NCBI GenBank assembly: GCA_031291415.1 | Contig: JARLJB010000290.1 | Location: 101,081 to 165,080 of the forward strand | Source: Telmatospirillum sp. | GTDB lineage: Bacteria > Pseudomonadota > Alphaproteobacteria > Rhodospirillales > Magnetospirillaceae | Reading direction: 5' to 3' | DNA: 64,000 nucleotides | Shown here: one piece after another, positions 25,725 through 34,050 of the stretch | Layout of the letters: each line of letters starts with the position of its first letter | Numbering within the stretch: the stretch's first letter is position 1 | Program-made: the position numbers and the translations under genes | The notes under the pieces: generated by a model | Database searches by the model: none | What the model was told of the DNA's origin: nothing | The model's input: the letters and a program-made list of their open reading frames with translations, nothing else

Positions 25725-27914
25725 ATGACCAACGAACCCTCCCTGCTCCGTTCCCTGACACTGCGCTATGTGCTGGCCCTGGCCCTGGTCGGGTCGCTGG
25801 CGACCACGGCATTCCTGTTCCTTCACAAGGTCATCCTGCGCCACGAGAACGAGGCCGCGGTGGTCAATCTCTCCGGTCGCCAGCGGATGCTGAGTCAACG
25901 CATCACACTGGCGGCGTCGCAGGCGGCGGAAACCACCGACCCCGGAAAACGGCGCTATTGGCTGGGCGAGCTGGTTTCGGCTCTCGATCTGATGGAACGA
26001 TCCCATCAGGCACTGACCAAGGGCGACGCGGTTCTCAACATTTCACCGGAGCTTGCCGCGTCGATCGGCGTTCTTTACGCCGAGAAGCCCGCAGAAGTCT
26101 CGCGCCAGGTGGGGGACTTCCTGGCCGATGGACGCGCCCTGGTCGCCGCCGGCCAGGATTTCGACAGCCAAAGCCCGGCTTACCAGCGCATCCAAACGCG
26201 ATCTTCGGCGGTCCTTTCGGGCCTGGACGACGTCGTCGGCCGCTATCAGGCCGACATCGAACGCCGGGTCCGGGCGCTGGAAGGCATGGAAACGGCTGTC
26301 TGGATGATGACTCTGGCCGTGCTGGCACTGGAAGCGGCCTTCATCTTCCGGCCGATGATCCGCCGTGTGCAGGCGTCGCTCGACGAAGAAACGACCAAAC
26401 GTACCGCCGCCGAACAACAGGCGATCAACGATCAGCGTAAAACCGAGGCTCTGGTCGACACTATTCCCGACGCCGTCGTCACCATCGACCAGGGCGGCAT
26501 CATTCAGACTTTCAGTCCGTCGGCGGAACGGATGTTCGGCCGCCGTCGCGCCGACACTCTGGGGCTGGAGGTCGGTGTCCTGATGCCCGAGCCATACCGC
26601 CAGCGGCAGCAAAACGTTTTCCGACGCTATCTGGACGGCGGCTCGCCAAGCGTCATCGGCGTCGGACTGGAAGCCGTCGGGCTGCGCCTCGATGGCAGCA
26701 CCTTCCCCCTGGAATTGGCGTTGGGCGAATGGCAGATGGACGGCCGCCGGTTTTTCACCGCCGTCATTCGCGACATCACGCAACGCAAGGCGCTTGAGGA
26801 ATCGGTACGCCGAGCCCAGAAGATGGAGGTGGTCGGGCAACTGTCCGGCGGCGTTGCCCACGATTTCAACAACTTGCTCGGCATCATTGCGGGCAATCTC
26901 GAAATTCTCGAAGACCGTCTCAAAGACAATCCGAAGCTGTCCAAGCGAATCGAAGTGGCGCAACACGCGGCGGCCCGTGGTGCCGATCTGACGCGCAAGC
27001 TTCTCTCCTTCTCCGGCGGCCGGGCCAGCCAGCCGCAGATGGTCGACCTCAATCAGCTGATTCGATCCAGCAGCGATTTGCTCGATCGGCTGCAAACCGG
27101 CCGGACAACGGTTTGCCTTTCGCTCGAAGACGGATTGATGCCGGTGCTGATCGATCCTGGCGAGTTCGAGGATACACTGCTCAATCTGGCACTCAACGCC
27201 CGCGACGCCATGCCGGACGGGGGAACGCTTACCGTCGAGACCGCGAATTTAGCCCCCGAGGACTCGGGCACTGGCCCCCGCGTGCTGATCAGCGTCACCG
27301 ATACCGGCGTCGGCATTCCCTTCGAGCTGCAAAAGAAGATTTTCGAACCGTTCTTCACCAGCAAACCGCCGGGCAAGGGAACCGGCCTCGGCTTGGTCAC
27401 CATCGACTCTTTCGTCAAACGATCGCGGGGCACGCTCTCGGTCTATTCACAACCCGGCCGGGGAACGACGTTCCGCATCGCCCTGCCGGCCGCCACGGCA
27501 CCGGGAACGACCGAGACGCCGGCCGCCGCCATGTCCCCGCCGGGCGGCCGGGAAACATTGCTGGTGGTCGACGACGAGGATGAGATGCGGGCGCTGCTTT
27601 GCACCCAGCTTGCCGGCCTCGGCTACCGCTGTCTGGCGGCCAAGGACGGCACGGAAGCACTGCTGCGTTTGCAAGCGGAAGCAGACGTATCCCTGGTGAT
27701 TTCCGACGTCATCATGCCCGGTGCCATCGACGGTGTCGAATTGGCCCGACGCGCTCTGGCCGAACGGCCCGGCCTCAAGATCCTGCTATCCACCGGATTT
27801 GCCGGCAGGACGGCGGCCGAAATGCGCAAGCTTGTTCCCGAAGCGGCAATGATCGCCAAACCCTACCGACGCCAGGAACTGGCAACCAAGGTCAGGGCGC
27901 TTCTCGATGGCTAA
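25725..27914 (+). CDS. Hybrid sensor histidine kinase with NarX/PilJ-like input domain
   Basis: This membrane kinase has 729 aa. The order is TM1 (about 13-33), a periplasmic domain opening with the PilJ/NarX P-box-like motif VVNLSGRQRMLSQRITLAA (about 44-62), TM2 (about 190-208), PAS (about 245-350), a phosphoacceptor histidine in SGGVAHDFNNLLG near residue 379, HATPase (about 470-595; NLALNARDAMPDGG, DTGVGIP, GTGLGL) and a C-terminal receiver domain with its aspartate in VISDVIMPG. The P-box of NarX senses nitrate and nitrite, so nitrate sensing is a reasonable proposal beside nap and nrf genes, but it is not proven. It diverges from the OmpR-type regulator gene. Confidence 0.92.
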   Translation: MTNEPSLLRSLTLRYVLALALVGSLATTAFLFLHKVILRHENEAAVVNLSGRQRMLSQRITLAASQAAETTDPGKRRYWLGELVSALDLMERSHQALTKGDAVLNISPELAASIGVLYAEKPAEVSRQVGDFLADGRALVAAGQDFDSQSPAYQRIQTRSSAVLSGLDDVVGRYQADIERRVRALEGMETAVWMMTLAVLALEAAFIFRPMIRRVQASLDEETTKRTAAEQQAINDQRKTEALVDTIPDAVVTIDQGGIIQTFSPSAERMFGRRRADTLGLEVGVLMPEPYRQRQQNVFRRYLDGGSPSVIGVGLEAVGLRLDGSTFPLELALGEWQMDGRRFFTAVIRDITQRKALEESVRRAQKMEVVGQLSGGVAHDFNNLLGIIAGNLEILEDRLKDNPKLSKRIEVAQHAAARGADLTRKLLSFSGGRASQPQMVDLNQLIRSSSDLLDRLQTGRTTVCLSLEDGLMPVLIDPGEFEDTLLNLALNARDAMPDGGTLTVETANLAPEDSGTGPRVLISVTDTGVGIPFELQKKIFEPFFTSKPPGKGTGLGLVTIDSFVKRSRGTLSVYSQPGRGTTFRIALPAATAPGTTETPAAAMSPPGGRETLLVVDDEDEMRALLCTQLAGLGYRCLAAKDGTEALLRLQAEADVSLVISDVIMPGAIDGVELARRALAERPGLKILLSTGFAGRTAAEMRKLVPEAAMIAKPYRRQELATKVRALLDG

Positions 27915-28795
27915 GATCTTCCGGCTCTAGGAGCGCGCCACCATGGCAGGTGATGCAGCAGCAATGCGAGAAAGATCAAGGCGCAGCCGACGAATTGCAC
28001 GCCGCTGATCGTCGTTCCGAGGCAAACAGCCGCGAGAACGGCGGTCCAGACGGGCTCCAGATTCATGATAAGGGCTGTGTGGCTGATCGGCGCCATGGCC
28101 TGTCCTTTCACCAGCAGGAAGTACCGGAGACTGGTGGCGATCAGGACACTGGCCAGGAACCAGCCGATCGTCTCCACACCGACGGCTGCCGGCCAGTGTT
28201 CCAGAAACGGCGAAACGGCCAGGGCCAAGGCTCCAACCACCGTCAACTGGATGACGGCGAGCGGCAAGACGGCGATCCGCGAAGCGAAGCGGTTGTTCAG
28301 GTTCAGATAAAGCGAATTCGCGACGGCCGAGGCCAGAAAAAAGAGATCGGCAGGCGAAAATCCGACACCATTGTTGATCGACAGGCAAGCCATGCCGGCC
28401 GTGGCGACCGCCACCGCCACCCAGGTCGCGACACTGATGCGGATCTTGAACAGCACCCAGCCGAAAACCGGCGCCAGAATATTTCCCAGGCTGCAAATGA
28501 AGGCTCCGACCCCGAGATTGTCAGTCAACTGCAATCCCTCGGTCCAGAGAGTCATGGACAGGCATATTGCCACGCCGGTGACAGCCGCCCGCCACACGTC
28601 ACGGACGCCCAGCCGCGAAAGTTGACGCAGGCCAAAGACCGCCAGCACCGAACCGGCCAGCAGGAAGCGGGTCCCAATGAAAAAGAGGGTCGGCAGGCCG
28701 CGTAACGCAAACAGCGAAAAGAGCCATCCCGCGGCAGCCAGGACGGTGACCAAGACAAGCAATCCGTCCGCTTTCAAAGGGCGATCAGAAGACAT
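27911..28795 (-). CDS. EamA/DMT-superfamily transporter
   Basis: This integral membrane protein of about 294 aa has ten hydrophobic segments in two EamA repeats. The first includes ALRGLPTLFFIGTRFLLAGSVLAVFG; the second ends with LEPVWTAVLAAVCLGTTISGVQFVGCALIFLALLL, as in RhaT/YdcZ-type exporters. I use the ATG at 28795; an ATG two codons earlier is equally possible. Substrates of such proteins are usually metabolites or amino acids exported to relieve excess; none is indicated here. Its 3' end overlaps the end of the hybrid kinase gene by four bases, tail to tail. Confidence 0.88.
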   Translation of the reverse strand: MSSDRPLKADGLLVLVTVLAAAGWLFSLFALRGLPTLFFIGTRFLLAGSVLAVFGLRQLSRLGVRDVWRAAVTGVAICLSMTLWTEGLQLTDNLGVGAFICSLGNILAPVFGWVLFKIRISVATWVAVAVATAGMACLSINNGVGFSPADLFFLASAVANSLYLNLNNRFASRIAVLPLAVIQLTVVGALALAVSPFLEHWPAAVGVETIGWFLASVLIATSLRYFLLVKGQAMAPISHTALIMNLEPVWTAVLAAVCLGTTISGVQFVGCALIFLALLLHHLPWWRAPRAGRS

Positions 28796-28908
28796 CCACA
28801 TTTCCGATGAATCAAAAAAAGAACACGGCTGATCCGTGCGCCCACTGTTTACGACCAAATGGACTTTTCTTCAAAGTGAACGACGTACCTCCGAAGTCGG
28901 CGAGGCAC

Positions 28909-28925
28909 ATGTTGCAATGCAACAT
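28909..28925. promoter_or_regulatory. TGC-N3-GCA palindrome, copy 1
   Basis: ATGTTGCAATGCAACAT is a perfect inverted repeat with seven-base arms and a three-base spacer. It shares the ATGYTGC-N3-GCARCAT pattern with the site at 28966. Both precede the small gene at 29011. Confidence 0.6.
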
Positions 28926-28965
28926 AAAACTTGCCTCGTGTCAGAATTCGCATATCATAAGGTCA

Positions 28966-28984
28966 AATGCTGCGGTGCAGCATT
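28966..28984. promoter_or_regulatory. TGC-N3-GCA palindrome, copy 2
   Basis: AATGCTGCGGTGCAGCATT is a perfect inverted repeat with eight-base arms and a three-base spacer, 26 bases before the small gene. The CTGC-N3-GCAG core matches the site described for the PHA-responsive repressor PhaR in alphaproteobacteria. Confidence 0.6.
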
Positions 28985-29010
28985 AGCAATAGACCAATTG
29001 AGGAACCGTG

Positions 29011-29331
29011 ATGATCGACAGGAAAGCGCTCTCTCATTCACTCCATGGCCTCCACAATTCGGATTTGGGAGCCGGCAAGGACGGGATGGTCCTGAAAGAC
29101 GCGATCAGCAAGATCATTGATGCGATTGAGGCGGCCAAAGCCGGCCTCACCGAGGCCGACAGCCGCCATCTGGCCGAAGCTATCGAGGCGCTGGCCGAAG
29201 GTCAGGAATTCCTGGCCCGCTCCAGCATCCTGCTGATCCTTGAGGAAGCCGAGACCCTGGACGGTGCCAGCCACGAGCCCGCCCTGACCCTGGCGCAGTT
29301 GCGAGCCATGCTGGCCGCCGTCCAGGTATAG
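29011..29331 (+). CDS. Small helical protein of unknown function, 106 aa
   Basis: The ATG at 29011 (also a GTG at 29008) follows GAGGAACC. The protein is acidic, soluble and strongly helical, rich in Ala, Glu and Leu (IDAIEAAKAGLTEADSRHLAEAIEALAEGQEFLARSSILLILEEAETL). I do not recognise the family. Two TGC-N3-GCA palindromes upstream resemble PhaR operators, so a PHA-granule-associated or carbon-state-related protein is conceivable. It does not look like a classical phasin, and this idea comes only from the operators. It converges with gltA. Confidence 0.7.
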   Translation: MIDRKALSHSLHGLHNSDLGAGKDGMVLKDAISKIIDAIEAAKAGLTEADSRHLAEAIEALAEGQEFLARSSILLILEEAETLDGASHEPALTLAQLRAMLAAVQV

Positions 29332-29382
29332 GAGGGAAGCCCCCCAACCCAAACCCTTCAGGGAGAGAATTGGGGGATAGTC

Positions 29383-30684
29383 TCAGTCCCGCTTGTCCAG
29401 CGCGACATAGTCGCGCTGCGTTGGGCCGGTGTAGTGCTGGCGAGGCCGTCCGATGGTCAAGGGGCCGCCATCGACCATTTCCTTCCATTGGGCGATCCAC
29501 CCCGACGTCCGCGCCAGAGCGAACAACGGGGTAAACATGTGGACCGGAAATCCCATAGCCGACAAAGTGATACCGGAATAGAAATCGACGTTCGGATAAA
29601 GCTGCCGGCTGGTAAAGTATGGATCCTGGAGCGCAATTCTCTCCAGTTCTTTAGCCACGTCGAGTTGCTCGGTCTGGACATCGAGGTTGGCCAGAACCTT
29701 TTCGCTTTCCTTCTTTATGATGAGAGCCCGAGGGTCATAGTTCTTGTAGACCCGGTGTCCGAATCCCATCAGACGATCATGGCTCTCCTTGTCCTTGACC
29801 TGTTCGAGGAAGGCCGGGATGGCATCCTTGCTGCCGATCCGTTCGAGCATGCCGAGCACGGCCTCGTTGGCGCCGCCATGCGCCGCTCCCCACAATGCGA
29901 CGATACCGGCGGAAATGGCGGCATAGGGCTCGACGCCGGTCGAACCGGCCAAACGCACGGTCGAGGTCGAGGCATTCTGCTCGTGATCGGCATGCAAAAT
30001 GAAGATCCGGTCGAGCGCCCCGGCGATAATCGGATTGATCTCGAAAGGCGCTCCGTCCGAAGGCGCGAAACACATCCGGATAAAGTTCTCGGTGTATCCC
30101 AAATCCTCGCGCGGATAGATGAATGGTTTTCCTTGGATGTAACGCAAAGCCAGGGCGGTGATCGTCGGAATTTTGGCGATCAGATTGATGGCCACGCGGT
30201 TTCGCCCCTCGCGGGTCGTGACGTCGCAGTCCGTGTCGAAGGCGCCCAGCGCCGTCACCATGCTCTCGATCAACACCATGGGATGCGTGTCGCGCTTGTA
30301 ACGCCGCAGAATTTCGATCATCTGCTCATGCACGGGCATCCTGTGCAGGGTTTCACGCTGAAACTGCTCGAATTGCCGACGATTCGGCAGTTCACCGTTG
30401 AGCAGAAGATAGGCCGCCTCGAGATAGCTGCCGTCGGCAGCCAACTGTTCGATCGGATAGCCTCGATAAAGCAGGACGCCTTTGTTGCCATCGATATAAG
30501 TGATCGCCGATTGGCAGCTTGCTGTCGATGTATAACCAGGGTCGAAAGTCATCACACCATATTTGGCAAATAGATTTCGAATGTCCACGGCTGGGCGATC
30601 GAACGAATCAATCATCACAGTCAGATCGATCGACCTATCCCCAATAATCAATTTAGCAATGTTCTGACTATTTTTTTCAGACAT
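29383..30684 (-). CDS. gltA: Citrate synthase (type II)
   Basis: This 433-aa enzyme condenses oxaloacetate and acetyl-CoA to citrate, the first step of the TCA cycle. Catalytic histidines lie in WGAAHGGANEAV and GFGHRVYKNYDPRA, and the catalytic aspartate in YPNVDFYSG. The N-terminal domain with DPGYTSTASCQSAITYIDGNKGVLLYRGYPIEQLA is characteristic of the hexameric type II form regulated by NADH. I start at 30684 (MSEKNSQ), with AAGGGA upstream; the longer reading adds six residues. It is transcribed alone. Confidence 0.97.
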   Translation of the reverse strand: MSEKNSQNIAKLIIGDRSIDLTVMIDSFDRPAVDIRNLFAKYGVMTFDPGYTSTASCQSAITYIDGNKGVLLYRGYPIEQLAADGSYLEAAYLLLNGELPNRRQFEQFQRETLHRMPVHEQMIEILRRYKRDTHPMVLIESMVTALGAFDTDCDVTTREGRNRVAINLIAKIPTITALALRYIQGKPFIYPREDLGYTENFIRMCFAPSDGAPFEINPIIAGALDRIFILHADHEQNASTSTVRLAGSTGVEPYAAISAGIVALWGAAHGGANEAVLGMLERIGSKDAIPAFLEQVKDKESHDRLMGFGHRVYKNYDPRALIIKKESEKVLANLDVQTEQLDVAKELERIALQDPYFTSRQLYPNVDFYSGITLSAMGFPVHMFTPLFALARTSGWIAQWKEMVDGGPLTIGRPRQHYTGPTQRDYVALDKRD

Positions 30685-30992
30685 CACCACAAATCCCTTC
30701 AAAGCAGTTCACTGGCGAGTGACGGCACATTTGGCTTCGTTGACTTGTTGGTATCACAAGGCCCGACGCAGTCGGTTTCACCCGACATTTCCCAGATGGG
30801 CGAACCATTCGTCTTTAGGTCTTTCCAAAAATAGCGCAATCGATGGAGCCTGAGAAGCGGACAAGACAATTGCCGGATTGTCGAGGTCGTTGACGGTGCC
30901 GGCCCGCCATTTCAATATCGGCCAAATTTCCCGGCCCCGCGCGCAGGGCCGGGGCACAGAAATGTAAGCCAGCGTAGTCAAGGAGCGAAGAA
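30685..30992. promoter_or_regulatory. gltA upstream region
   Basis: These 308 bases contain no convincing gene. They should hold the gltA promoter, which is AT-rich near 30640-30700. I see no clear operator. Confidence 0.35.
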
Positions 30993-31196
30993 TTGGGACA
31001 GACCTTCCGGGCGATTTGCCCGGCGACATCGGCTTTGCACGTTTTTGAACTGGTTTCCGAAAACGGTAGAACAGTCGGCTGGTGCACGAAATGTCGCCAG
31101 GTTTGGCCTCTGTCGGAACTGTCGGACCAAAAGGACGACGAAACCGCCCACCCAGGCAAAGCCCCCGAAAAACGCAAAGGGAAAGGCCGGAAATAG
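30993..31196 (+). CDS. Possible small CxxC protein, 67 aa
   Basis: A TTG start is preceded at good spacing by AAGGAG. The product has one cysteine near residue 9 and a CxxC pair in GWCTKCRQVWPLSEL, ending in a very basic tail (EKRKGKGRK). The pattern could form a small zinc-binding fold. I do not recognise it. Length and composition make it uncertain, but the ribosome-binding site and the ordered CxxC motif favour a real gene over chance. Confidence 0.4.
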   Translation: MGQTFRAICPATSALHVFELVSENGRTVGWCTKCRQVWPLSELSDQKDDETAHPGKAPEKRKGKGRK

Positions 31197-31227
31197 CGCC
31201 TATTTACGTTTCCTTCGGACAAATTGA

Positions 31228-31264
31228 ACCCAGTCTCGATGAGCGATCCTCATCGAGACTGGGT
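31228..31264. repeat. Perfect 16-bp-arm hairpin
   Basis: Arms ACCCAGTCTCGATGAG (31228-31243) and its exact complement (31249-31264) flank the loop CGATC. There is no T-run after it. The inner CGATGAG-N5-CTCATCG matches the hairpin at 4089-4123, so the two look like copies of one dispersed element. Confidence 0.85.
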
Positions 31265-31342
31265 ATTAGCCCGATTTCTGCCACGTTTGGATCGGATGGT
31301 TCCTGCGCATCCCTTCCTAACCGCCAGAAGAAGGTCACATCG

Positions 31343-32404
31343 ATGTCCATCTGTCATCGCCTGCTGAACCCGGCTGTATTCCTGGCCCTCGCAAGCGCCG
31401 CAAGCGCGGCCGAAGTTCCGGTTGCGCCGTCGCCCGAAGCCCCGGCCTACGGGCCGGAATTGCAAGGTTTCAGCTATCCGGCGCCAGTCAATCTGTTCCG
31501 CTTCACATCGCAGGGCGAATCGCTGCACATGGCCTTCATGGACATTCAGCCGCCCAAGCCGAATGGCCGGACCATCGTGTTGCTGCACGGAAAGAACTTT
31601 TGCGGCGCCACCTGGGACGCCAGCATGGTCACCCTGAGCCAGGCCGGCTACCGCGTGGTGGTTCCCGATCAGATCGGCTTTTGTAAATCGAGCAAGCCCG
31701 AACATTACCAATTCAGCTTTCAACAACTCGCCGCCAACACCCGTGCTCTGCTGGAGTCGATTGGTGTCGGGCAGATCACTCTTCTCGGTCATTCGACCGG
31801 CGGCATGCTGGCCATCCGCTACGCCTTGATGTTCCCCGATCAGGTCGAGCAACTGGCCCTGGTCAATCCGATCGGCCTTGAGGACTGGAAGGCCAAGGGG
31901 GTCCCCTGGCATAGCATCGACCAATGGTATGAGGATGAACAGAAGACCACGGCCGACGGCATTCGGACCTACGAACAGGCCACCTACTACGCCGGTCAAT
32001 GGCGCGCCGAGTATGAACCCTGGGTCCAGATGCTGGCCGGCATGTACCGTGGTCCAGGCCGCAAGGTCGTCGCCTGGGATTCAGCGCGCCTTTACGACAT
32101 GATCTTCAATCAGCCGGTAGTCTACGAATTGGATCGCCTGAAGCCGCCGACGCTGTTGCTGATCGGCGACAAGGACACGACGGCCATCGGCAAACAGTTC
32201 GCGCCGCCGGTGGTGCGGTCGCGGATCGGCCGATACCCTGAGTTGGCCAAGGCCGCGGCCCAGCAGATTCCCAACGCCACCCTGATCGAATTTCCGGACC
32301 TCGGGCATGCGCCGCAGATGCAGGATCCGGAAGCCTTCCACAAGGCCTTGCTCGACGGGCTGGCCAAACCGCAGACCAACAGTCAGAACGTGCCGGCCCA
32401 ATGA
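31343..32404 (+). CDS. Exported alpha/beta hydrolase
   Basis: This 353-aa protein has a signal peptide (about residues 1-22, ending ASAASAAE) and an alpha/beta-hydrolase domain. LLHGKNFCGATWD supplies the oxyanion region and LLGHSTGGMLAI the nucleophile serine near residue 153. The acid is probably in LLIGDKDTTAIG and the catalytic histidine in FPDLGHAPQ. I start at the ATG at 31343, which has AAGG upstream and directly opens the signal peptide; the longer frame runs through the preceding hairpin. It appears monocistronic. Substrate is unknown; esterase or haloalkane-dehalogenase-like families share this layout. Confidence 0.9.
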   Translation: MSICHRLLNPAVFLALASAASAAEVPVAPSPEAPAYGPELQGFSYPAPVNLFRFTSQGESLHMAFMDIQPPKPNGRTIVLLHGKNFCGATWDASMVTLSQAGYRVVVPDQIGFCKSSKPEHYQFSFQQLAANTRALLESIGVGQITLLGHSTGGMLAIRYALMFPDQVEQLALVNPIGLEDWKAKGVPWHSIDQWYEDEQKTTADGIRTYEQATYYAGQWRAEYEPWVQMLAGMYRGPGRKVVAWDSARLYDMIFNQPVVYELDRLKPPTLLLIGDKDTTAIGKQFAPPVVRSRIGRYPELAKAAAQQIPNATLIEFPDLGHAPQMQDPEAFHKALLDGLAKPQTNSQNVPAQ

Positions 32405-32925
32405 CCTTCAATGCGGCATGAAGAAGCGCGGCGAGTAGATTAGAAGCCGCGCAATAATAACCGCACAGCTTTCGTCGTTCCCACTTTCGCGCATCGGCGC
32501 TGGATTAGGCGTGGAAACCAGGTTCGTTGCCCCTTCGGTGGCATCGGCGTCTCTGCCGGTGTGCCGGCGGAGCCGGCAAGCAAACAGATCTCAGCAGCAA
32601 TTCTTGCCGCTTTGGGCGGCAACACCGGCAGAGACGCCGGTGCCACCGAAGTTTAAAGTCAGCGCCGATGCGCGAAAGCGGGAATGACGGGATAAAACGG
32701 GCGAAGATGTGTGCATGCCCTGGCGCGAAAGTGGCGATCCATACTACCTTATCGGGAGTTTCCGTGAACGAGAACCGCTGCTGTCCAGCAGTGTTGGTGC
32801 GAAAATTCGAATGGCTTATCCCCGTCGTTCCGGTGCAATCAAAATTGCTCAAGCCATCGGGGCACCAGAAGCAAGGGAACGGACCTTGGAATACAACTCG
32901 CAACAACCGGCATAGCGGATCTTTC
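32405..32925. other. Gene-poor region with a MITE-like element
   Basis: This 521-base gap contains the palindromic element at 32473-32689. The remaining sequence up to the glycosyltransferase start shows no supported gene; open frames here have implausible composition. Confidence 0.6.
32473..32689. mobile_element. MITE-like nested palindromic element, about 217 bp
   Basis: Two nested pairs of inverted repeats are visible. The outer arms (32473-32502 and 32660-32689) match at 28 of 30 positions and end CGTCRTTCCC. The inner arms (32533-32562 and 32622-32651) match at 29 of 30. The terminal motif (GGGAATGACG read outward) resembles REP/MITE termini common in proteobacteria. No transposase is encoded. 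A single copy of the inner arm occurs at 57068. Confidence 0.75.
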
Positions 32926-34050
32926 ATGAATATAAATTTCGTCGAAGCAGCCTACAAATTTAGGGATCTTGCGGAAAAAGAGATCAATAACAATAGAGTG
33001 TCGGAAGGGTTTTCCCTTCTTGAAATGGCCTTTACATCGGCCTTCATGGGGCAAAGCGACACACCGATATCGTTCAAATTGAAACCGCGAGGCAGTCTTC
33101 CCAAGCCGCTCGCCTCCACCGATCACGTCGTCGCCCACATTTCCCGGCAAGGCATCGTTTTTTACGCGGCCTTTGAAATCGTCGCGAGAGCACTGTGCGA
33201 TTTTCGTCGATTTCCGATGGTCGGAGAGTTTTTCTCCAATATTTCAAGGGAGCTGCCGCCAACCGGAGTCTTCGAATGCGTGGTCGATCTCGGTGATGGC
33301 GATGATGTCGGCGACTATCGGCGGATTGCCTATTCCTCGGCCCGCGCCGATGCCGTGCTCGTTCCCGATCCGTTATTTCACATCAACAACAATTACGATG
33401 TTCATCGCGCCTATGTGGCGCAGGTCGCCAAACCTTGGCGCGACCGGAAGGATATTGTTTTCTGGCGGGGCGGGGCCGGCGGACCTCGCCTGCGGACGCC
33501 CGAGCCGAACGAGCCATGGCAGTGGGATTGGCAGCAAAGATTGCAACTCTGCGCGGTCTCCCGGAAAAGCCCGCACAGGGACATGCTCGACGTCGGATTG
33601 ACTCACCATCAACCGGTCGGCGAACCTTATTGGCGCCACGCGATAGAACAAGCGGATTTTCTAAGACCGGCAGTCCCGAAAGTACAGTTTCTCGATTACA
33701 AATATCTGGTGGATGTCGATGGATGGACGAACGCCTGGAGCCTTCTCGACAAAATGATCGGCGGCTCCACTATTCTGAAAGTGCAGTCGGCCTTTGGCTA
33801 CCGCCAATGGTTCTACGATAAACTGGTCCCCTGGAAAAATTATATTCCGCTGGCCAAAGACGTTTCCGATCTTGACGAGGTGATCTCGTGGATTCTCGAA
33901 AATCCGCGCGAGTGCGAAGACATTGCCGCCAATGCCTCGTCTTTGGGCCAGGAGGTCCAGCTGCAGCCCGCCCTGGCCGAAGCAAGACGCGCCGTTCTGG
34001 CGATCTTACACCCCCTCGCACCAGACGGAACCGCTCTCACCCCGCCTTGA
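32926..34050 (+). CDS. GT90-family (CAP10/LpsA-like) glycosyltransferase
   Basis: This 374-aa protein resembles the CAP10 domain family that includes bacterial LPS- or capsule-modifying transferases. Telling segments are DIVFWRGGAGGPR near residue 182, and the C-terminal FLDYKYLVDVDGWTNAWSLLDKMIGGSTILKVQS, QWFYDKLVPWKNYIPLAKDVSDLDEVISWI. No signal peptide or membrane helix is visible. The ATG at 32926 lies in an AT-rich stretch; the longer frame runs through the MITE and is rejected. The gene is isolated between a MITE and an unrelated operon and its 5' end is AT-richer than neighbours, which may point to acquisition. It probably adds a sugar to cell-surface glycan. Confidence 0.85.
   Translation: MNINFVEAAYKFRDLAEKEINNNRVSEGFSLLEMAFTSAFMGQSDTPISFKLKPRGSLPKPLASTDHVVAHISRQGIVFYAAFEIVARALCDFRRFPMVGEFFSNISRELPPTGVFECVVDLGDGDDVGDYRRIAYSSARADAVLVPDPLFHINNNYDVHRAYVAQVAKPWRDRKDIVFWRGGAGGPRLRTPEPNEPWQWDWQQRLQLCAVSRKSPHRDMLDVGLTHHQPVGEPYWRHAIEQADFLRPAVPKVQFLDYKYLVDVDGWTNAWSLLDKMIGGSTILKVQSAFGYRQWFYDKLVPWKNYIPLAKDVSDLDEVISWILENPRECEDIAANASSLGQEVQLQPALAEARRAVLAILHPLAPDGTALTPP

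Noticed and set aside
32527..32925. N-terminal extension of the glycosyltransferase gene
   Set aside because: It runs through the MITE-like palindromes and is low-complexity. The family-like sequence begins only after 32926.
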